Source: Bicyclus anynana
Lineage: Eukaryota > Arthropoda > Insecta > Lepidoptera > Nymphalidae
Length of the DNA stretch: 64,000 nucleotides
Direction: 5' to 3'
NCBI RefSeq assembly: GCF_947172395.1
Contig: NC_069110.1
Coordinates: forward strand, 1,612,001-1,676,000
Of the stretch, positions 21,320 to 33,133 are shown one piece after another (the stretch's first letter is position 1; every line of letters starts with the position of its first letter). Both the position numbers and the translations under genes were made by a program. The notes under the pieces were generated by a model. It did not search any database, was not told the DNA's origin, and saw nothing but the letters and a program-made list of their open reading frames with translations.

Positions 21320-21515
21320 TTTATTCTTTAGAAGTTAGGTCTTGCTTGATTACAATCTCCTGATGGTAAGTGATGATGCGGGCTAACTTTTAAGGACTAG
21401 GATGAAAATCCACAGCCCTTTCGGTTTCTACACGACATTGTAGGTAGCGAACGCTAAATCGCTTGGCGGTACGTCTTTGCCGGTAACTAGCCACGACCGA
21501 AGCCTCCTACCAATT
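21320..21515 (-). mobile_element. SINE family B, partial
   Basis: Contains TGATGGTAAGTGATGATGCG, GATGAAAATCCACAGCCC and TTGCCGGTAACTAGCCACG. It lacks the tRNA-like head. Confidence 0.75.
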
Positions 21516-21832
21516 TTATATTTAAACTAGAAATAAAATCCTTTTTTATTTTTATTTTATTTTATTTATTTTATACTAAGTATTATTTAAATTAAATAGG
21601 TTTATAATGAAAATTGTGCATGCTCTGTGGCGTAGCTAAATCACTTTCGGTGATTTTGTAGGGTATAAAATCAAAAACATTTTCGATTGCCTGTATTTTG
21701 TCGAGCCTGTTGCATCGTATTTTCGATTTTATTTCTGTAATGCCCATCTCCGGCCCAGGCCTACCCTAACCACCCGGCAATTTATATCTAAAAAAATTTT
21801 GATAATTTTACTTTAATAATGAAATCACAGCT

Positions 21833-21873
21833 GAAGTAACATCTGAAGCTGTAGGTACTTCAGATGTTACTTC
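21833..21873. repeat. Perfect 16-bp inverted repeat (hairpin)
   Basis: Arms GAAGTAACATCTGAAG and CTTCAGATGTTACTTC with a 9-nt loop. There are no transposon ends around it. It may be a transcribed hairpin or the remnant of a foldback element. Confidence 0.8.
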
Positions 21874-22714
21874 GCCGCTTTGGTACACTGGCGAATATCT
21901 TGTCCTAAAGAAAGAAAGAAGAAAGAAAATAAATTTATTCAAATTTAAAAGTTACAAACAGTACCTAACTAACTAACTTAACTTAACTAACTAACTAAAA
22001 ACAGCATGTCTGTCTGTAACCCTTAAAAAAGAAAGGGTGTACAGCTCAGCATATGCCGTGTACTATATACAAGCATAACACACGGCGCGGATTTTCAGCT
22101 GAGACCCGTGTGTCGCCACAGCTAACATAAAAAAAATAAAAATGAGAACAAATTCAAGTGAATTAAATTCAATTAGAAGCAGCAAATATGTTTAAAAATA
22201 ATAATTAAGTACCAATTAAACTACAGATGTAAAGATATATAGTGTGATTTATATATGAATTTATAATGTGAAGTGTATTTATTACTTAATGTATAAAATA
22301 TATATGTACCTATAATAAATAGAAAATCAAGATAAAGAACTAAATTAAGATAAAGAACTAGAAGAGTAATAAAAAAAGGATTTTTCTGCAAAATACATAT
22401 TAAACCAATTATTTAACCGAATCCTTTTTTAAACATCATATTAACATATCCATATACTTTTATACAGCGGTATACCTGTAGTTCCTGGTTTCCCTGGGTT
22501 TTCTGGGCCTACGTTATATGGGCTGGTGGGCATTTCCCCTCTAATTTTGTATGGCAAGTTACCTATAGGTACCGTACCTTATAATGCTCAAATAGCTATT
22601 TTTTCAGACTCAAAAAATATTAGCAGAGGCCTATTTACCTAGGTATTAGAGAATGTGTTCCTACGTGAAAATTTAGCGTAAGGAGTCGACTTCTTTGCGG
22701 TAAAAGAAACTTCT

Positions 22715-22830
22715 GTAAAATGCAAAGTTAAACTAAATAGATATAAGAGAGAGGAAGTTGAAAAGTGCTTGTAAACTGAGCCTACTTGAAATAAATGATT
22801 TTTGATTTGATTTGATTTGATTTGATTTGA
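22715..22830 (+). repeat. Non-LTR/SINE 3' tail with TTTGA repeat
   Basis: AAAAGTGCTTGTAAACTGAG and CCTACTTGAAATAAATGATT lead into about five TTTGA units. The same tail recurs near 63670 and in shorter form near 30410, so it is the 3' end of a dispersed retroelement. Confidence 0.6.
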
Positions 22831-23049
22831 AGCTGTATTATAGGTAAAGAAATTGCAAAATATGTAGGTATAAGTAAAGGTATAAATAGTTTATTCCTTT
22901 AATTAAATATCATTGTTTTTACGAATTGTAAGACTACAGTGGGTGTAATACTAAATTAGTGTTATACAAAATCATTGTAGCTTTTAATTATAGGGATAAA
23001 CATCACAATTTATAATCTCAAGTAGCTTGAGTTTCAAGTTCGATAGTGT

Positions 23050-23480
23050 TAGACAGCCGACAGCAGCGCCATCTGTGAGTTCGGGTGCGGTTCGCGAGCG
23101 CGCCGCGAGAGGGCGCCAGCGGTTTGGGCGCAGTGGCGACGGATTGATTGCAGGCGGGCGGTCTGGGGCGCGCGGCGGGGGCGGTGCGGCATGCACGCGG
23201 CCGGCGGCGAGTCCGGAGCTGCGAGTTAGTTCAATTTATTTATTCGCGGCGGCTCGCGCGCGCCGGAGGTCGCTCGAGTTTGCGAGCCGGCGGATCCTCG
23301 TCCGGTCGTCCGGTCGTCCGGTGTCAGTTCTCGTCACTAGCCCGTCGGTGTTCAAGTGACTAGCATGAGCGACAGGGACAGGTCGTCACCCTCCCTCACG
23401 GACACCCCGCTCAAGACGTACATCGGCCGGCACGACGACGACTACCCCCTCATAAACGGAAACGGTGAGTGACAACCGCC
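23050..23480 (+). promoter_or_regulatory. CpG island with 5' exon of a gene
   Basis: Very GC-rich, CpG-dense DNA in an AT-rich setting, for example CGCGCCGCGAGAGGGCGCCA and GGCGGCTCGCGCGCGCCGGA. It covers the 5' UTR and first coding exon at 23365. It probably holds the promoter and transcription start. The 110-aa and 71-aa frames in it are products of the base composition. Confidence 0.65.
23365..23464 (+). CDS. First coding exon of an unidentified gene
   Basis: The ATG at 23365 is the first after an in-frame TAG at 23338. It opens 33 codons reading MSDRDRSSPSLTDTPLKTY and on through a GRHDDDYPLINGN stretch. The exon ends in phase 1 at a strong donor, AACG/GTGAGT. Position in a CpG island, a good donor and a charged, serine-rich N-terminus with no signal peptide all support a real cytoplasmic N-terminus of a longer protein. 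I do not recognise the family. I see no convincing second exon in the next 40 kb, so the first intron is long or the later exons are very short. The gene presumably continues beyond the window. Confidence 0.65.
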
Positions 23481-24709
23481 GGCGAGTGGTCGCCGAGCAG
23501 CCGCAGGTCGATCGACGGGAGACCGACTTCTGTTCGCACACCCGTGCCGTTTTGCCGCAGTGTACACGCGGGTTCGATCGACCCGTCTTCCGAGCTTTAA
23601 TGGACTAGATATACGTACCTCCTACATAGTGTACGTAGAAGGAAGCCGACCCTTCCACTGCGTGCCGTAGATCAGATGGGCGCCTCGTACGAAACGCCGC
23701 CGCATTCAGTGTGCGGGATCGAAATTCGAATATACAGTTTATCATCTGCAACTGTCACAGTAGAGTATGTTCGTATCGCATACTTGAACGTAAACGAAAA
23801 CATTAATGTCTATTAAGAGGGGCCGATGATAAATCTACCTCTAGGATGACAGCCAACTCCGTGGAATGTTGTTCGCCGTCGTACTTGAACTCTGGAAAGA
23901 ACCCATTCGCACTCGATAAAACCAGTGGCATTGTCGCACTCCCGAAAATCTGAAACAAGACAGAATCTTGCGAATGGTCCAAAAAGCCTATCGCAGCATT
24001 GCCGGTGAAGTGTGGTCACTTTCTGCCACAACTGCTGGTACTGTCTTGAGCCTATCGGTGAAGTTCTAAACGCGAACGCAATTCCTGGTCTGCGTAAGTC
24101 TACCTATGTCGGTATCACGCAATTGGTATTTTATGAGGGTTCGAGTTGAGTCGGCGCCGCCGTGCGCCCGGTGCGGTGCCCAGATATTGGATCGATATCC
24201 GGTGACCTTAGGTCTTCGAGACGGAAGAACTTGCGAAAGTGGATCTACCGTATTCCGTAAGACAATTTGTTATACGTGCGACTGAGACTTTTAGACCGGC
24301 GTTAGACTCTTCGGTCTAAAACATGTCCGGAGTTTCGAGAAGTGTGACGAAGTATAAAGTTAAATGTACTAACTTAGTATTTACTACTTACCTATTCAGT
24401 TTCATATTTTTTTTGTATTTACTACACTTATATACTTACGCATATATTCTACAAATACATTTGCTTGCATTTCGGTACGGAACTAAGGGATGAGAAAATA
24501 AGTTAGTAATTTTATAGGCATAGAAGAGAATAGAGTTTTCGTGTTGAATGCCATTTTGATCCTTTAATGTTGCTGATTTATAAAATTTCCCCTGCGCTTG
24601 TTTTTTGTAGTTGAAATTTCCTCGACGCGTAGCGACGTATCCTTTATCTGAGAGCGCGTGATCTATCGGTAATGGGGTAATAGTTCTAGCGATAGCGATT
24701 TATTACTAA
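23465..24709 (+). other. Start of the long intron 1, GC-rich then AT-rich
   Basis: Begins GTGAGT. The first 800 bp remain moderately GC-rich, with CpG-containing unique sequence and no repeat I recognise, so regulatory elements are plausible. No exon is seen. Confidence 0.5.
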
Positions 24710-25107
24710 CTAGCGGACCCGGTCAAGCTTCGCTTTGATTTTTGTGCAATTCTTCCCTATGCCTACCCTATCCTACTCCTACTCCTACCCCTACCCTACC
24801 CCTACCCATTACCTACCCTAACCCTACCCTACCCCTACCCATTACCTACCCTACCTCTGCCCTACCCATACCGCACCCCTACCCCTAACAAAGCCCTACC
24901 CTTAGTTCTATTATTAAACGTTTGTATGGGAAATAGAAAAGGGTTGCTTTTATGGTTTTCCCGGCAATTATTCTAATATTTCTCACCTTTTACACCTTTC
25001 CTATACCTCCACGAACATTTCAAGACCAAGATAAGATAAATCCGTTCAGCGGTTCTCGAGTTTAAGCGAGACTAACGAACAGCAATTCATTTTATATATT
25101 TAGTAGA
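24710..25107 (-). mobile_element. Helitron-like element, family 3, with minisatellite (398 bp)
   Basis: Minus strand: starts TCTACTAAATATATAAAATG, contains CTGTTCGTTAGTCTCGCTTA, then a TAGGG/TAGGGG minisatellite (about 24757-24900), and ends GCTTGACCGGGTCCGCTAG. It is flanked by A and T as Helitrons are. Confidence 0.8.
24757..24900. repeat. CCCTA-type minisatellite inside a Helitron-like element
   Basis: Imperfect units of CCCTAC and CCCCTAC. The opposite strand is G-rich with GGG runs. It belongs to the element, not to a telomere. Confidence 0.85.
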
Positions 25108-25591
25108 TTGGGTTAATATTTATAAACGCTACAAACTTTTACGCGTATGACTACAAACTACAAATGAGTAAAAAATACGTATAATGGAGGGTTTCTTCAT
25201 CTTTGCCTCAGGTTAGGAACACGATGGATATACTGGCCACTGTTTTTATTTTATTACTAGGTATTTGGAAATACAGTATTTTGTTTTTTAAATTAATAGG
25301 GGGATTACTTCTAGCTGCATGAAAAAATGTAAAGCGTATTCAACACACAGATTAATTGTAATAGGAAAAACTCTAAGCGAAAATGTTACTTTTAAAAAGA
25401 TGAAGACACTACGAAACACGCTATCTTCGAATGCGAAAAATTACTTAAAGTTAAATGGAATGAAAGTCATTGAGTTACTATGTACTACTAGAGGTCTGGG
25501 AATTATAATCACGTGGCAACATGAAGTATATGCTGCAGCGGTAAACTTTGATGAACTGTAGGTACCTATACTACTAAAATATGCAGCGGTA

Positions 25592-25787
25592 GATCATCAA
25601 CATCATTATCGTTATCATAATCATTGACAAGTCATAAGTCATATTCGGCTCACTATTCAGCACGAGTCTGCTCTCAGAACGAGAGGGGTTATAGGTTTAG
25701 TTCACCACGCTGGCCCAATGCGGATAGGCAAACTTTACACACAGAAAATTATCAGGTTTCTTTAAGATGCTTTTCCTTCACCAGCTA
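25592..25787 (-). mobile_element. SINE family A, truncated
   Basis: ATTCGGCTCACTATTCAGCA, GAACGAGAGGGGTTATAGG and CACGCTGGCCCAATGCGGAT match the family 3' half. The tRNA head is missing. Confidence 0.8.
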
Positions 25788-26182
25788 TACTATGTGAGCA
25801 AGAAAGTAAAGGGAAGGGCAGGGACATTGCTGCATTTGAATGGAACGCAGCGTATGTGGTGTCTTCTCTAGTGCCTCGTACATCAATGTTGAATGATGAA
25901 AGCGACGTAGGGAGCATACTCGCGAATATACTGTCATGAATGGCAAAGATAGTAAATGCTAAGAAAGATAATAACGAGAAGAGAGGTAAGAAAATAAGAG
26001 GAGAAGAAGAGATAACTTCTAGACAAAAGGTTTGGCACAAAAAAATGGCAAGTGTATTCTTCCCATCAAAAAGATCACACGACTTGTATGCCTAGGTTTA
26101 GGAGAGAGAGGTAGGTAATCACCTATGTTAAACCCTAGGGCTATTTGGTAACGCTGTCGTTATCAGACAATATAACTCGTTG

Positions 26183-26370
26183 ATCACACTAATATTATAA
26201 AGGCGAAAGTTTGTGTGTAAGTGTAAAGTTTCCTCTTCGCTTCGGCTACTGAGCGATTTGGCTAAAATTTGAAATGGAAATAGATTTCACTCTGGATTAA
26301 CACATTTGCTACTTTTCATTACGGAAAAATCCATGGTTTTCATAGGTTTTGTGAAAAAGTTGTAATTAAT
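26183..26370 (+). mobile_element. Helitron-like element, family 1, 3'-truncated
   Basis: Starts CACACTAATATTATAAAGGC and contains GGAAAAATCCATGGTTTTCA. The CTAG end is absent. Confidence 0.6.
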
Positions 26371-27120
26371 AGTTTTTCAATAGAAGATGTGGTACAAAGT
26401 TTACTTCAATGCAAGAAATAGCAATGGATACTAAAAGCAAAAAACTTTGTTAATAATTATCAATATTGGCGAATTATCCACCTTCACTACAACTTCATGG
26501 ACTGAATATAATTATTTTAGCATCTTTAAATACTTCTCTGTAGAATATTCTAAGAATTTTAATATCATTAAGCTTAGTTTATTATTTATCATTGTCATTT
26601 GACATTTTATGATATCAACTGACAATTGTCGGTGGCTTTCATGAAAGCGTCTCGGTTCGTGAATTCAGACTGGTGGATATATGCTACGTTTATCAATTTA
26701 GAAAACAAAATCAAGTAAAAGTTAAGTAGGTACTTATTTTTTTCAAGCTAGTTTGAAGTAAAACTACTTTGTTCCTCAGTATCATATTAAAAGTCTTACT
26801 TGTGAACAAGTTTATACAACCGGGAGTAATTAAATTGAAATGTCGTATAATTGAAATGTAAGTTTCAAACTCTTGTAAGCGAATAGAAGTCAGAGATTTA
26901 TTCATTCTTACTTCTGCAAACGATAAATATAATTATAAATGAAATAAACACTTCATTATTACATAAAGCCTACTTTTTATCTAAAGTCATATTACATGCA
27001 ATTTTGAATAGGCAGCTTTCTTGCTGAAAGCTACCAGAATGTAAACAGATTTTCTTGCGGATTTCAGCAGTACTTAGATAAAGTGATTCTTAAGGAAGCT
27101 TCAAGGAAGTATAATAAATA

Positions 27121-27309
27121 ATGACGCCGATAGGTTTCACCTGTGTGGTTCCTGTTCCCGTAGGAATACGGGGATAATATATAGCCTATAGCCTTTCTCG
27201 ATAAAAAGGGCTATCTATCACTGAAAGAATTTTTCAATTCGGACCAGTTCCTGAGATTAGCGCGTTCAAACAAACAAACAAACTCTTTAGGTTTATAATA
27301 TTAGTATAC
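27121..27309 (-). mobile_element. Helitron-like element, family 2
   Basis: Plus strand GACGCCGATAGGTTTCACCT through TTCTCGATAAAAAGGGCTA and CAAACAAACAAACTC to TAATATTAGTATA, matching 55209-55385. The CTAG end has decayed. Confidence 0.7.
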
Positions 27310-28097
27310 ATTTGGCAATGATAGAAATATGACGATAATAATTGGTCGGGATGATAGGAAAAAGTTAAGCGGCCTGGGGTTTCATTGAGAACACTGCCTG
27401 GTATATTTAGAAGTTTTCATAGAAGGGATGCACTCGAACAAAATCGCGGGTGTCTGTTAGTGATAACATATTAGGTATATAGATGGAAAAAAATATGGTG
27501 TAGGAATAAATAACACCACCATTTATAGCATATTATTGATGAAATAATTTTAGACGTTCAGTATGGGGATGATGAGTAGGTTTGAATTTGAATATATTGA
27601 TTTTTATGAGACATTCGGGTTAATGAATATGAAAAAAAAACACTTGCCTGGATGTTTGCAAAATAAATAAGATTATATTTAACATTTTATCGTAATTAGA
27701 TGAAAATTCAAACATTTTTAGCTTCCTTACAACTAGACATTTTGAACACTGTCATCATCCCTATTACAGTGTTGTATAATTACTGATTGACTATTTGTGA
27801 AAACAATGTATAAATGATGGTATTTTCGAGATTCATGTGTATGACGCGCTCGGTCCTAGGGCTCCATCCAAGGTTGCAGTCCACAATAGACGCGCGAAGG
27901 CCGGGCCTCGGGCGCTTCGCTGGACGAGCCACGAGCTCATAAATAATGCTCCGAATAGTTTACTTTCGACTCGACACCAATATAGATATATTTAGCCCAG
28001 CTTCCGTTACTCTATGGATATTTCTATGTGCTTCTGACATTCGTACGGACGGGCATACAGCGCGTCCGTGTCTAATGATTGTACGCTTTTATTTATT

Positions 28098-28140
28098 TAC
28101 TGGCGGAAGCCCGCGACTTCGTCTGCGTGGAAATTCTAAA
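28098..28140 (-). mobile_element. Helitron-like 3' end fragment, family 1
   Basis: GGCGGAAGCCCGCGACTTCG followed by TCTGCGTGG is the inverted 3' end of family 1; only the end remains. Confidence 0.55.
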
Positions 28141-28194
28141 GTCAATAAAAGACTTTTTTTTCAATATTTCCATTCCCCTCCAAGTAGTCGGAAA

Positions 28195-28300
28195 AGACTG
28201 TGCTAGGAGTGGGTACGACAATAGACCAATGGGACGAGGATCGAACCACCACCCTTCGGTGTCGAGTCCGACCGTTCTTACCGTTGAGCTATTGAGGCAT
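28195..28300 (-). mobile_element. tRNA-like SINE head
   Basis: The minus strand reads TAGCTCAACGGTAAGAACGG (A-box like) and later GGTTCGATCC (B box). The body on either side is not recognised. Confidence 0.45.
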
Positions 28301-28639
28301 TGAATAGACTTTTATTAAAAGATACACAATTTCTTGATGTGCACTTTTTTTAAAACTTTTAAAGAAGAACAGTTCCGTTGACACTTGTTTTCTATGTAAT
28401 TTAACAGTCGTGTGCACAATTATTAAAATTCTCGATTTAGACATATTTAACATTGATCCTTCGCTCCTGTTGATCGTAACTCTGTTTATATTTTCGCAAT
28501 AAATTGAGACAGAGCAGAACATGTTATGTGTTCGGTGTATGTCTAATTTCTATACCAAATTTCATCAAGCAGTTTAGCCAAAGCTAACAGAGAGTCAGAC
28601 AGGCTTACTTTCGCACTTATAATAATAATAGCGGACGCC

Positions 28640-28770
28640 CGCAACTTCGTCCGCGTGGAATTTAGTTTTTCACAAATCCCTCGAGAACCATGTAATTTTC
28701 TGGGATGAAAAGTTGATGAAATGTATTAATCGAAAGTGAAATCTAGCCGCGTTGAAAAGTTTTCATCATA
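28640..28770 (-). mobile_element. Helitron-like element, family 1, partial
   Basis: Plus strand GCGGACGCCCGCAACTTCGT, then CGCGTGGAATTTAGTTTTTC and a CCATGTAATTTTCTGGG block, as in other family-1 copies. The 5' end is missing; a related fragment lies just upstream at 28525-28630. Confidence 0.65.
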
Positions 28771-28869
28771 GTAGGCATAAAAGCAACCGCCCACTTATAA
28801 TTCTTAGTTGACCGATTAAGTCGCAGAGTGTATTATAGTCGGGCAAGTTGTTGATGACATTCCCATGAT

Positions 28870-29000
28870 ATGCGGGCGACGGAGGGATGCGTGGGAAGTG
28901 AAGTGTATCAGTAGTGGGATTTTCATTCATCGCGGCACGCCCCTCGGCCCGCGCGGACTATCGGGAGTGTTACGAACAAAGTTGCAAGCTATACCAGGTA
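28870..29000 (-). repeat. Dispersed GC-rich repeat, copy 2
   Basis: Inverted copy of 3640-3760: TCATTCATCGCGGCACGCCC, then CGGCCCGCGCGGACTATCGG, GAGTGTTACGAACAAAGTTG. The 64-aa frame at 28865 lies inside it and is not a gene. Confidence 0.65.
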
Positions 29001-29189
29001 TCGCGATATATGTTAGCTTGCTCTTTATCTTCTCCAATTACTCGCAACTAATAAATTGAGCACCGATCGCAACAGAATCCTGATTCCCTTTCGATTAAAA
29101 AGTTGTAAGCGTTTCTAATTTTGTTGTTCGATAGTCGGCCAACTATAAGAATTGTAAATGAACGGGAGAGAGATAAAAATGATGAGCCT

Positions 29190-29245
29190 CGATCGAACCC
29201 GGGACGTTACATTGAAATTCATTGCTTTGCTAACCAAGCACATAG
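29190..29245 (-). mobile_element. tRNA-like SINE head
   Basis: Minus strand GGTTAGCAAAGCAATGAATT then GTCCCGGGTTCGATC gives A-box-like and B-box motifs. No cloverleaf stems pair, so it is a SINE head and not a tRNA gene. Confidence 0.45.
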
Positions 29246-29436
29246 TAGTCAAAATATTCTCACCGCATTCGACTAAAAATAATCATAATCATAATTTCGT
29301 ATATCAATATCATCTTCTTTATCACATATGATAAGACGCGTCGAAGTTACCCATCGAGTAAGCATACTACGATGTTATAAAGTATAATAATATACTCAAC
29401 TAGCGGACGCCAGTGACTATGCCCGTCCGTAGCCCT

Positions 29437-29735
29437 CATTCACACGCGAGCTTTTTAACAGGACGTTAAAAAACCGTTAAAATTCAAGAAATGCATTCAC
29501 GCGACAGCGTTTTTAAAACAAGATGCTTTTTTATCGAGCAGGGTTGCATTTTCAATTTTGGTCGTTGGAGATATACCTTCATTCAACTTCATTCTGTACG
29601 CTACGCCCACCAACGCTGGGTATTAACGCATCGCTTTTATACTTTCGTGCAAATGAGCCTTAACCTTCCTTAACCCTCATTTGCATGAATAAAATTTTAA
29701 CAGGACATTAAAAAAGCGTTAAAATTCGAGAAATA
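29437..29735. repeat. Duplicated MITE ends, CCCTCATT-GGACGTTAAAA family
   Basis: Two direct copies of a segment (29437-29496 and 29672-29735), each running from CCCTCATT through TTTTAACAGGAC to TTAAAATTC. A related element lies at 49350-49525. The 60-aa frame between them is not supported. Confidence 0.6.
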
Positions 29736-29739
29736 ACAA

Positions 29740-29832
29740 GTTAGCTCCTTGTAACAAGTTAGCCCGCTTCTATCTTAGACTTCATCATCACTTACCATCA
29801 GGTGAGATTGTAGTCAAGGGCTAACTTGTAAA
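29740..29832 (+). mobile_element. SINE family B, 3' fragment
   Basis: TAGCCCGCTTCTATCTTAGA to AAGGGCTAACTTGTAAAAAA matches the 3' end of the family, including the poly-A-like tail. Confidence 0.7.
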
Positions 29833-32549
29833 AAATTTAAAAAAGAAAATAAAAAAAATAAAAAAAAAATGAAAAAAAATATATGCTCTGTCTGTATATT
29901 ACGGTAAAGTATAAATAGTAACAGGTAGTTTATTTTATAATTTATTATTGTTATAAAAATATTATGCCGCAGTAAACTAGTGATTATATTTAAGCCACGT
30001 TTAAATTTCTTGAATGATTATAACATGACGACTGCGTTAAGAGATAACGATATTGCGTATTGTGACATGATTATTCCAATGGTTATTATTTTGCTTATCA
30101 AACTAACGATTCGACCTGAATAAAGTATTTTTGACTTTGGACTTTTGAATTTGATTTCGGAATTTGACTATAGAATTATACAACTTCAATTTGTAGTAGG
30201 TTCAGGTTTTTATAAAGTGCGTATTGACAATCATTATCAACCCAATTAAACGGCCCACTTTTGGGCCAAACGTCCCTTAGAGCTTACACCCAGCACGCTT
30301 CAGCAATACGGATTGATGGGCTTAGGGTTAGGTTAATATTATTTACGTATACTACGATTTTAAGTTTTCAACTTCAATTATTACTAAGTACTTAATTACA
30401 ATGATGACATTTCAAAAGTGCTTGTAAATAAATTTTGACTTTTAATTTTATACGTCTTATATTCGTATAATCAAAGATAAATATTACTAATCGATATGTA
30501 AGGTACCTACGCAACCAATTTGTAGTATATAAAAATATAATAGTTATAGCAAGTCATCCTTAAAAGTTAGGTAGGTATATGACATTGAGGTTTTTTATGT
30601 TCTTTTATTCTTTACAAGTTAGCACTTTACTACAATTTGACCTGATGATATGATCATACAATCTAAGATGAAAGCGAGCTAACTTGTTAGGAAGAGGATG
30701 AAAATCCACACCACTTTCGGTTTCTTTACGACATCGTACTGGAATTTTATAAAATCTTGGCATATTTTTTGTCAAAACCATAACTTATAATCACATTATT
30801 TGTTTGTGAAAACCGTATGAAAGATACTGAACGAATCAGTATTCTTTGGATTTTTCTGTGACAGACACGCGGCGTAGGACTAGTCCTTTTATAATATTAA
30901 ATTATTAAGTTAGATAGCTTGCTAACTTGATAGTTAACTTGGCTTAGATTTGACTTTAAAGGTCCTTTGCCTTTTGCATACTTGGTGAACTTTTTTGAAG
31001 TAGGTTAACGATTAATAGAAAATGTATGTAATAATCGCGATGTTGTAACATTAGTATCGTAACGTGTAGGCATTAGCAGGTTGCGGACTGTCGGGCAATT
31101 ATCATCGGTTTATCTGTTATTCGATAATGCGAGTAAGTATTAGGCCCAGATTTCACTTGGATGCCAAGGCCACGTCGCCAAAATGACTTTAAATACGGAT
31201 GCTAGAGACAATCATTCCTCAATTTGTCCTAAAAGGAGATGGGAATAAATCTAACTAAATTAAAAGAAATAAATAAAATAAAACCCAAATTTTTGAGTTG
31301 AATGAAGATGGCGCCCATACAGCAACTATGACATGACAATTTACAGCAAACGTCAAATCGACTACTGCATTGAAAACGTCATCAATCCGCCATTATTACA
31401 CATATTAGTGTTGCATTCCTTGGGAGATAATTAATGTTATTTCGAAACAATTAAAGTACATTCGTAGATTTGAATAATCAACAATAATTAAAAAAAAAAT
31501 CTTTTGTTTCCGCCAGGGTGCAATGACTGATCCTGGGCTCCATACAATTTTGGACCATCTCCTTTGGGCCACTTTTTAGAACGACACAAAAACGAAAAAC
31601 TAAAAATCTTGTATATTTTACTAGATTACTTATAGAATAGAATACTTATAGAATAGACTAGATTACTTATAGAATAGAATAGAATAGAATATTAGCAGAA
31701 ATAATATTCGCCAACAGGGAAAATAATCTGATTCCTTTCACACCGATCGTAGTGATTTATGTATCCTCTTTGATTCACTGGTTGTCAGTTGTCTTTGCCA
31801 ACGTTGGCTGCCAATGTCAAAGTTAATCAATGAATGTCAAATGTCAAAATGTTGCTGTTTATCATTTGATATTTGTCGTATTTTGACTAAATGTGTCAAG
31901 TTAGTGTCAAATCCTTATATAACTGTGGCCTGTCAGTTTGCAACCAGTGGCCTGTAACAAGTAATTAAACTGTTTAGGCATATATAGATTTTTTTGAAAA
32001 TTGGCCTCAGGGGATCTGCTTAATTAGCCTAATTTATGGCCAATTTACAGCTCGGTACCATTAGTATAATTTGGGTCCGAGTGTGCATGGAGACAGGGTT
32101 CCTCTTTTCAGATTGAATCCGAAATAGGTTCCATCGTATAGCGCTAATCACTGAGAGGTCGTCCCATTCTCGCCTGCTACCTACCTTACCTAGCAGTACC
32201 TTTTCCTAACAGTCTACTAATAGTCAAATAAAAAAAAAAATCACTACCTCTTAATGCCTCGACTGATATTCGAATATTCACATTCCAAAAGTGTACTAGA
32301 CATTCTAAATCAATACTACATACGTTACCTATGAACTTTATGGATTCCGAGTGAGACGCGAACCTTATAGTTTTATATCCATACTTGTACCTACATCGCA
32401 GCAAACACTTATTTCCTCCTACGAGTGTGTTAGTTCTTGTTGTTTGTTGGATACATACATACAGGGAAGGAAAAGTTCTGCAATAACGTACATTGTCTAC
32501 ATAAATAATACTTTGAAATGAAATTGAATTAGGTACCTTTTATTAAAAA
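29833..32549. other. Intronic or intergenic AT-rich stretch
   Basis: Contains a SINE B fragment (30595-30745), a retroelement tail near 30410, and an AGAATAGAATA-type tandem patch at about 31620-31690. No exon is recognised. Confidence 0.5.
31620..31690. repeat. TAGAATAGAAT tandem patch
   Basis: Repeated units of ACTAGATTACTTATAGAATAG and AGAAT. Local simple repeat. Confidence 0.75.
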
Positions 32550-32894
32550 CTAGCGGACGCCCGCGACTTCGTCCGCGAGAAATTCGATGTAAACTTACAA
32601 CTAAATCTATCTTACCCCTACCCTATCACTACCCTACTCCTACCCTACCTCTAACCTACCCCTACCTAACCCCCACCCTTCTGGTTGATTTTTTACACCT
32701 TGTGTTCGAAAAACCCAAATATCTTAAAAACCCTATTTTTTTTCCAAAATAAAATTTAGCCTATGTTACTTGTGGATATATAGCTTGCGAATGGTGAAAG
32801 AATTTTTAAAATCGGTCTAGTAGTTTTTGAGCCTATTCATTACAAACAAACAAACATACAAACAAAGTTTTCTTCTTTATAATATTAGTATAGA
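32550..32894 (-). mobile_element. Helitron-like element, family 1 with short minisatellite
   Basis: The plus strand begins CTAGCGGACGCCCGCGACTT, carries CCCTACCCTATCACTACCC at 32613-32670, and ends TATTAGTATAGA. The inverted 3' hairpin GCGGACG...CGTCCGC lies directly beside CTAG. Confidence 0.8.
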
Positions 32895-32949
32895 AAAACT
32901 TAGTAAAATTAAACTCATTGACACAAAATAGAACAAATATGTTATATTT

Positions 32950-33133
32950 CATCGTTATCAACTCATATTCGGCTCACTACTGAGCTCGAGTCTCCTCTCT
33001 GAATGAGAGGGGTTAGGCCAATAGTCCACCACACTGGCCCAATGTGGATTGGCAGACTTTACACACGCAGAGAATTAAGAAAATTCTCTGTTAAGCAGGT
33101 TTCCTCACGATGTTTTCCTTACCGTTTGAGACA
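32950..33133 (-). mobile_element. SINE family A, truncated
   Basis: CATATTCGGCTCACTACTGA through GGCCAATAGTCCACCACAC to CAGGTTTCCTCACGATG. The tRNA head is missing. Confidence 0.85.

Larger units (their letters stand above)
21520..22980. other. AT-rich intergenic region with repeat tails
   Basis: Holds the hairpin at 21833, an AACTAACTTAACTTAAC run near 21970 and a SINE/LINE-like tail. No exon is seen. Confidence 0.5.
25108..27120. other. Intronic AT-rich stretch with repeat fragments
   Basis: Contains a SINE A copy (25592-25787) and a Helitron-like 5' part (26183-26370). The 80-aa frame at 25319 has no recognised family. No exon is supported. Confidence 0.5.

Noticed and set aside
23027..23363. 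Arginine/glycine-rich frames in the CpG island
   Set aside because: Composition-driven openness in the 5' UTR; the supported start is the ATG at 23365.
24757..24900. Interstitial telomere
   Set aside because: Insect telomere repeat is TTAGG; these units are TAGGG and TAGGGG and always sit at the same place in a Helitron-like element.
25319..25561. 80-codon frame as a gene
   Set aside because: AT-rich, no family recognised, no splice context, in an area of repeats.
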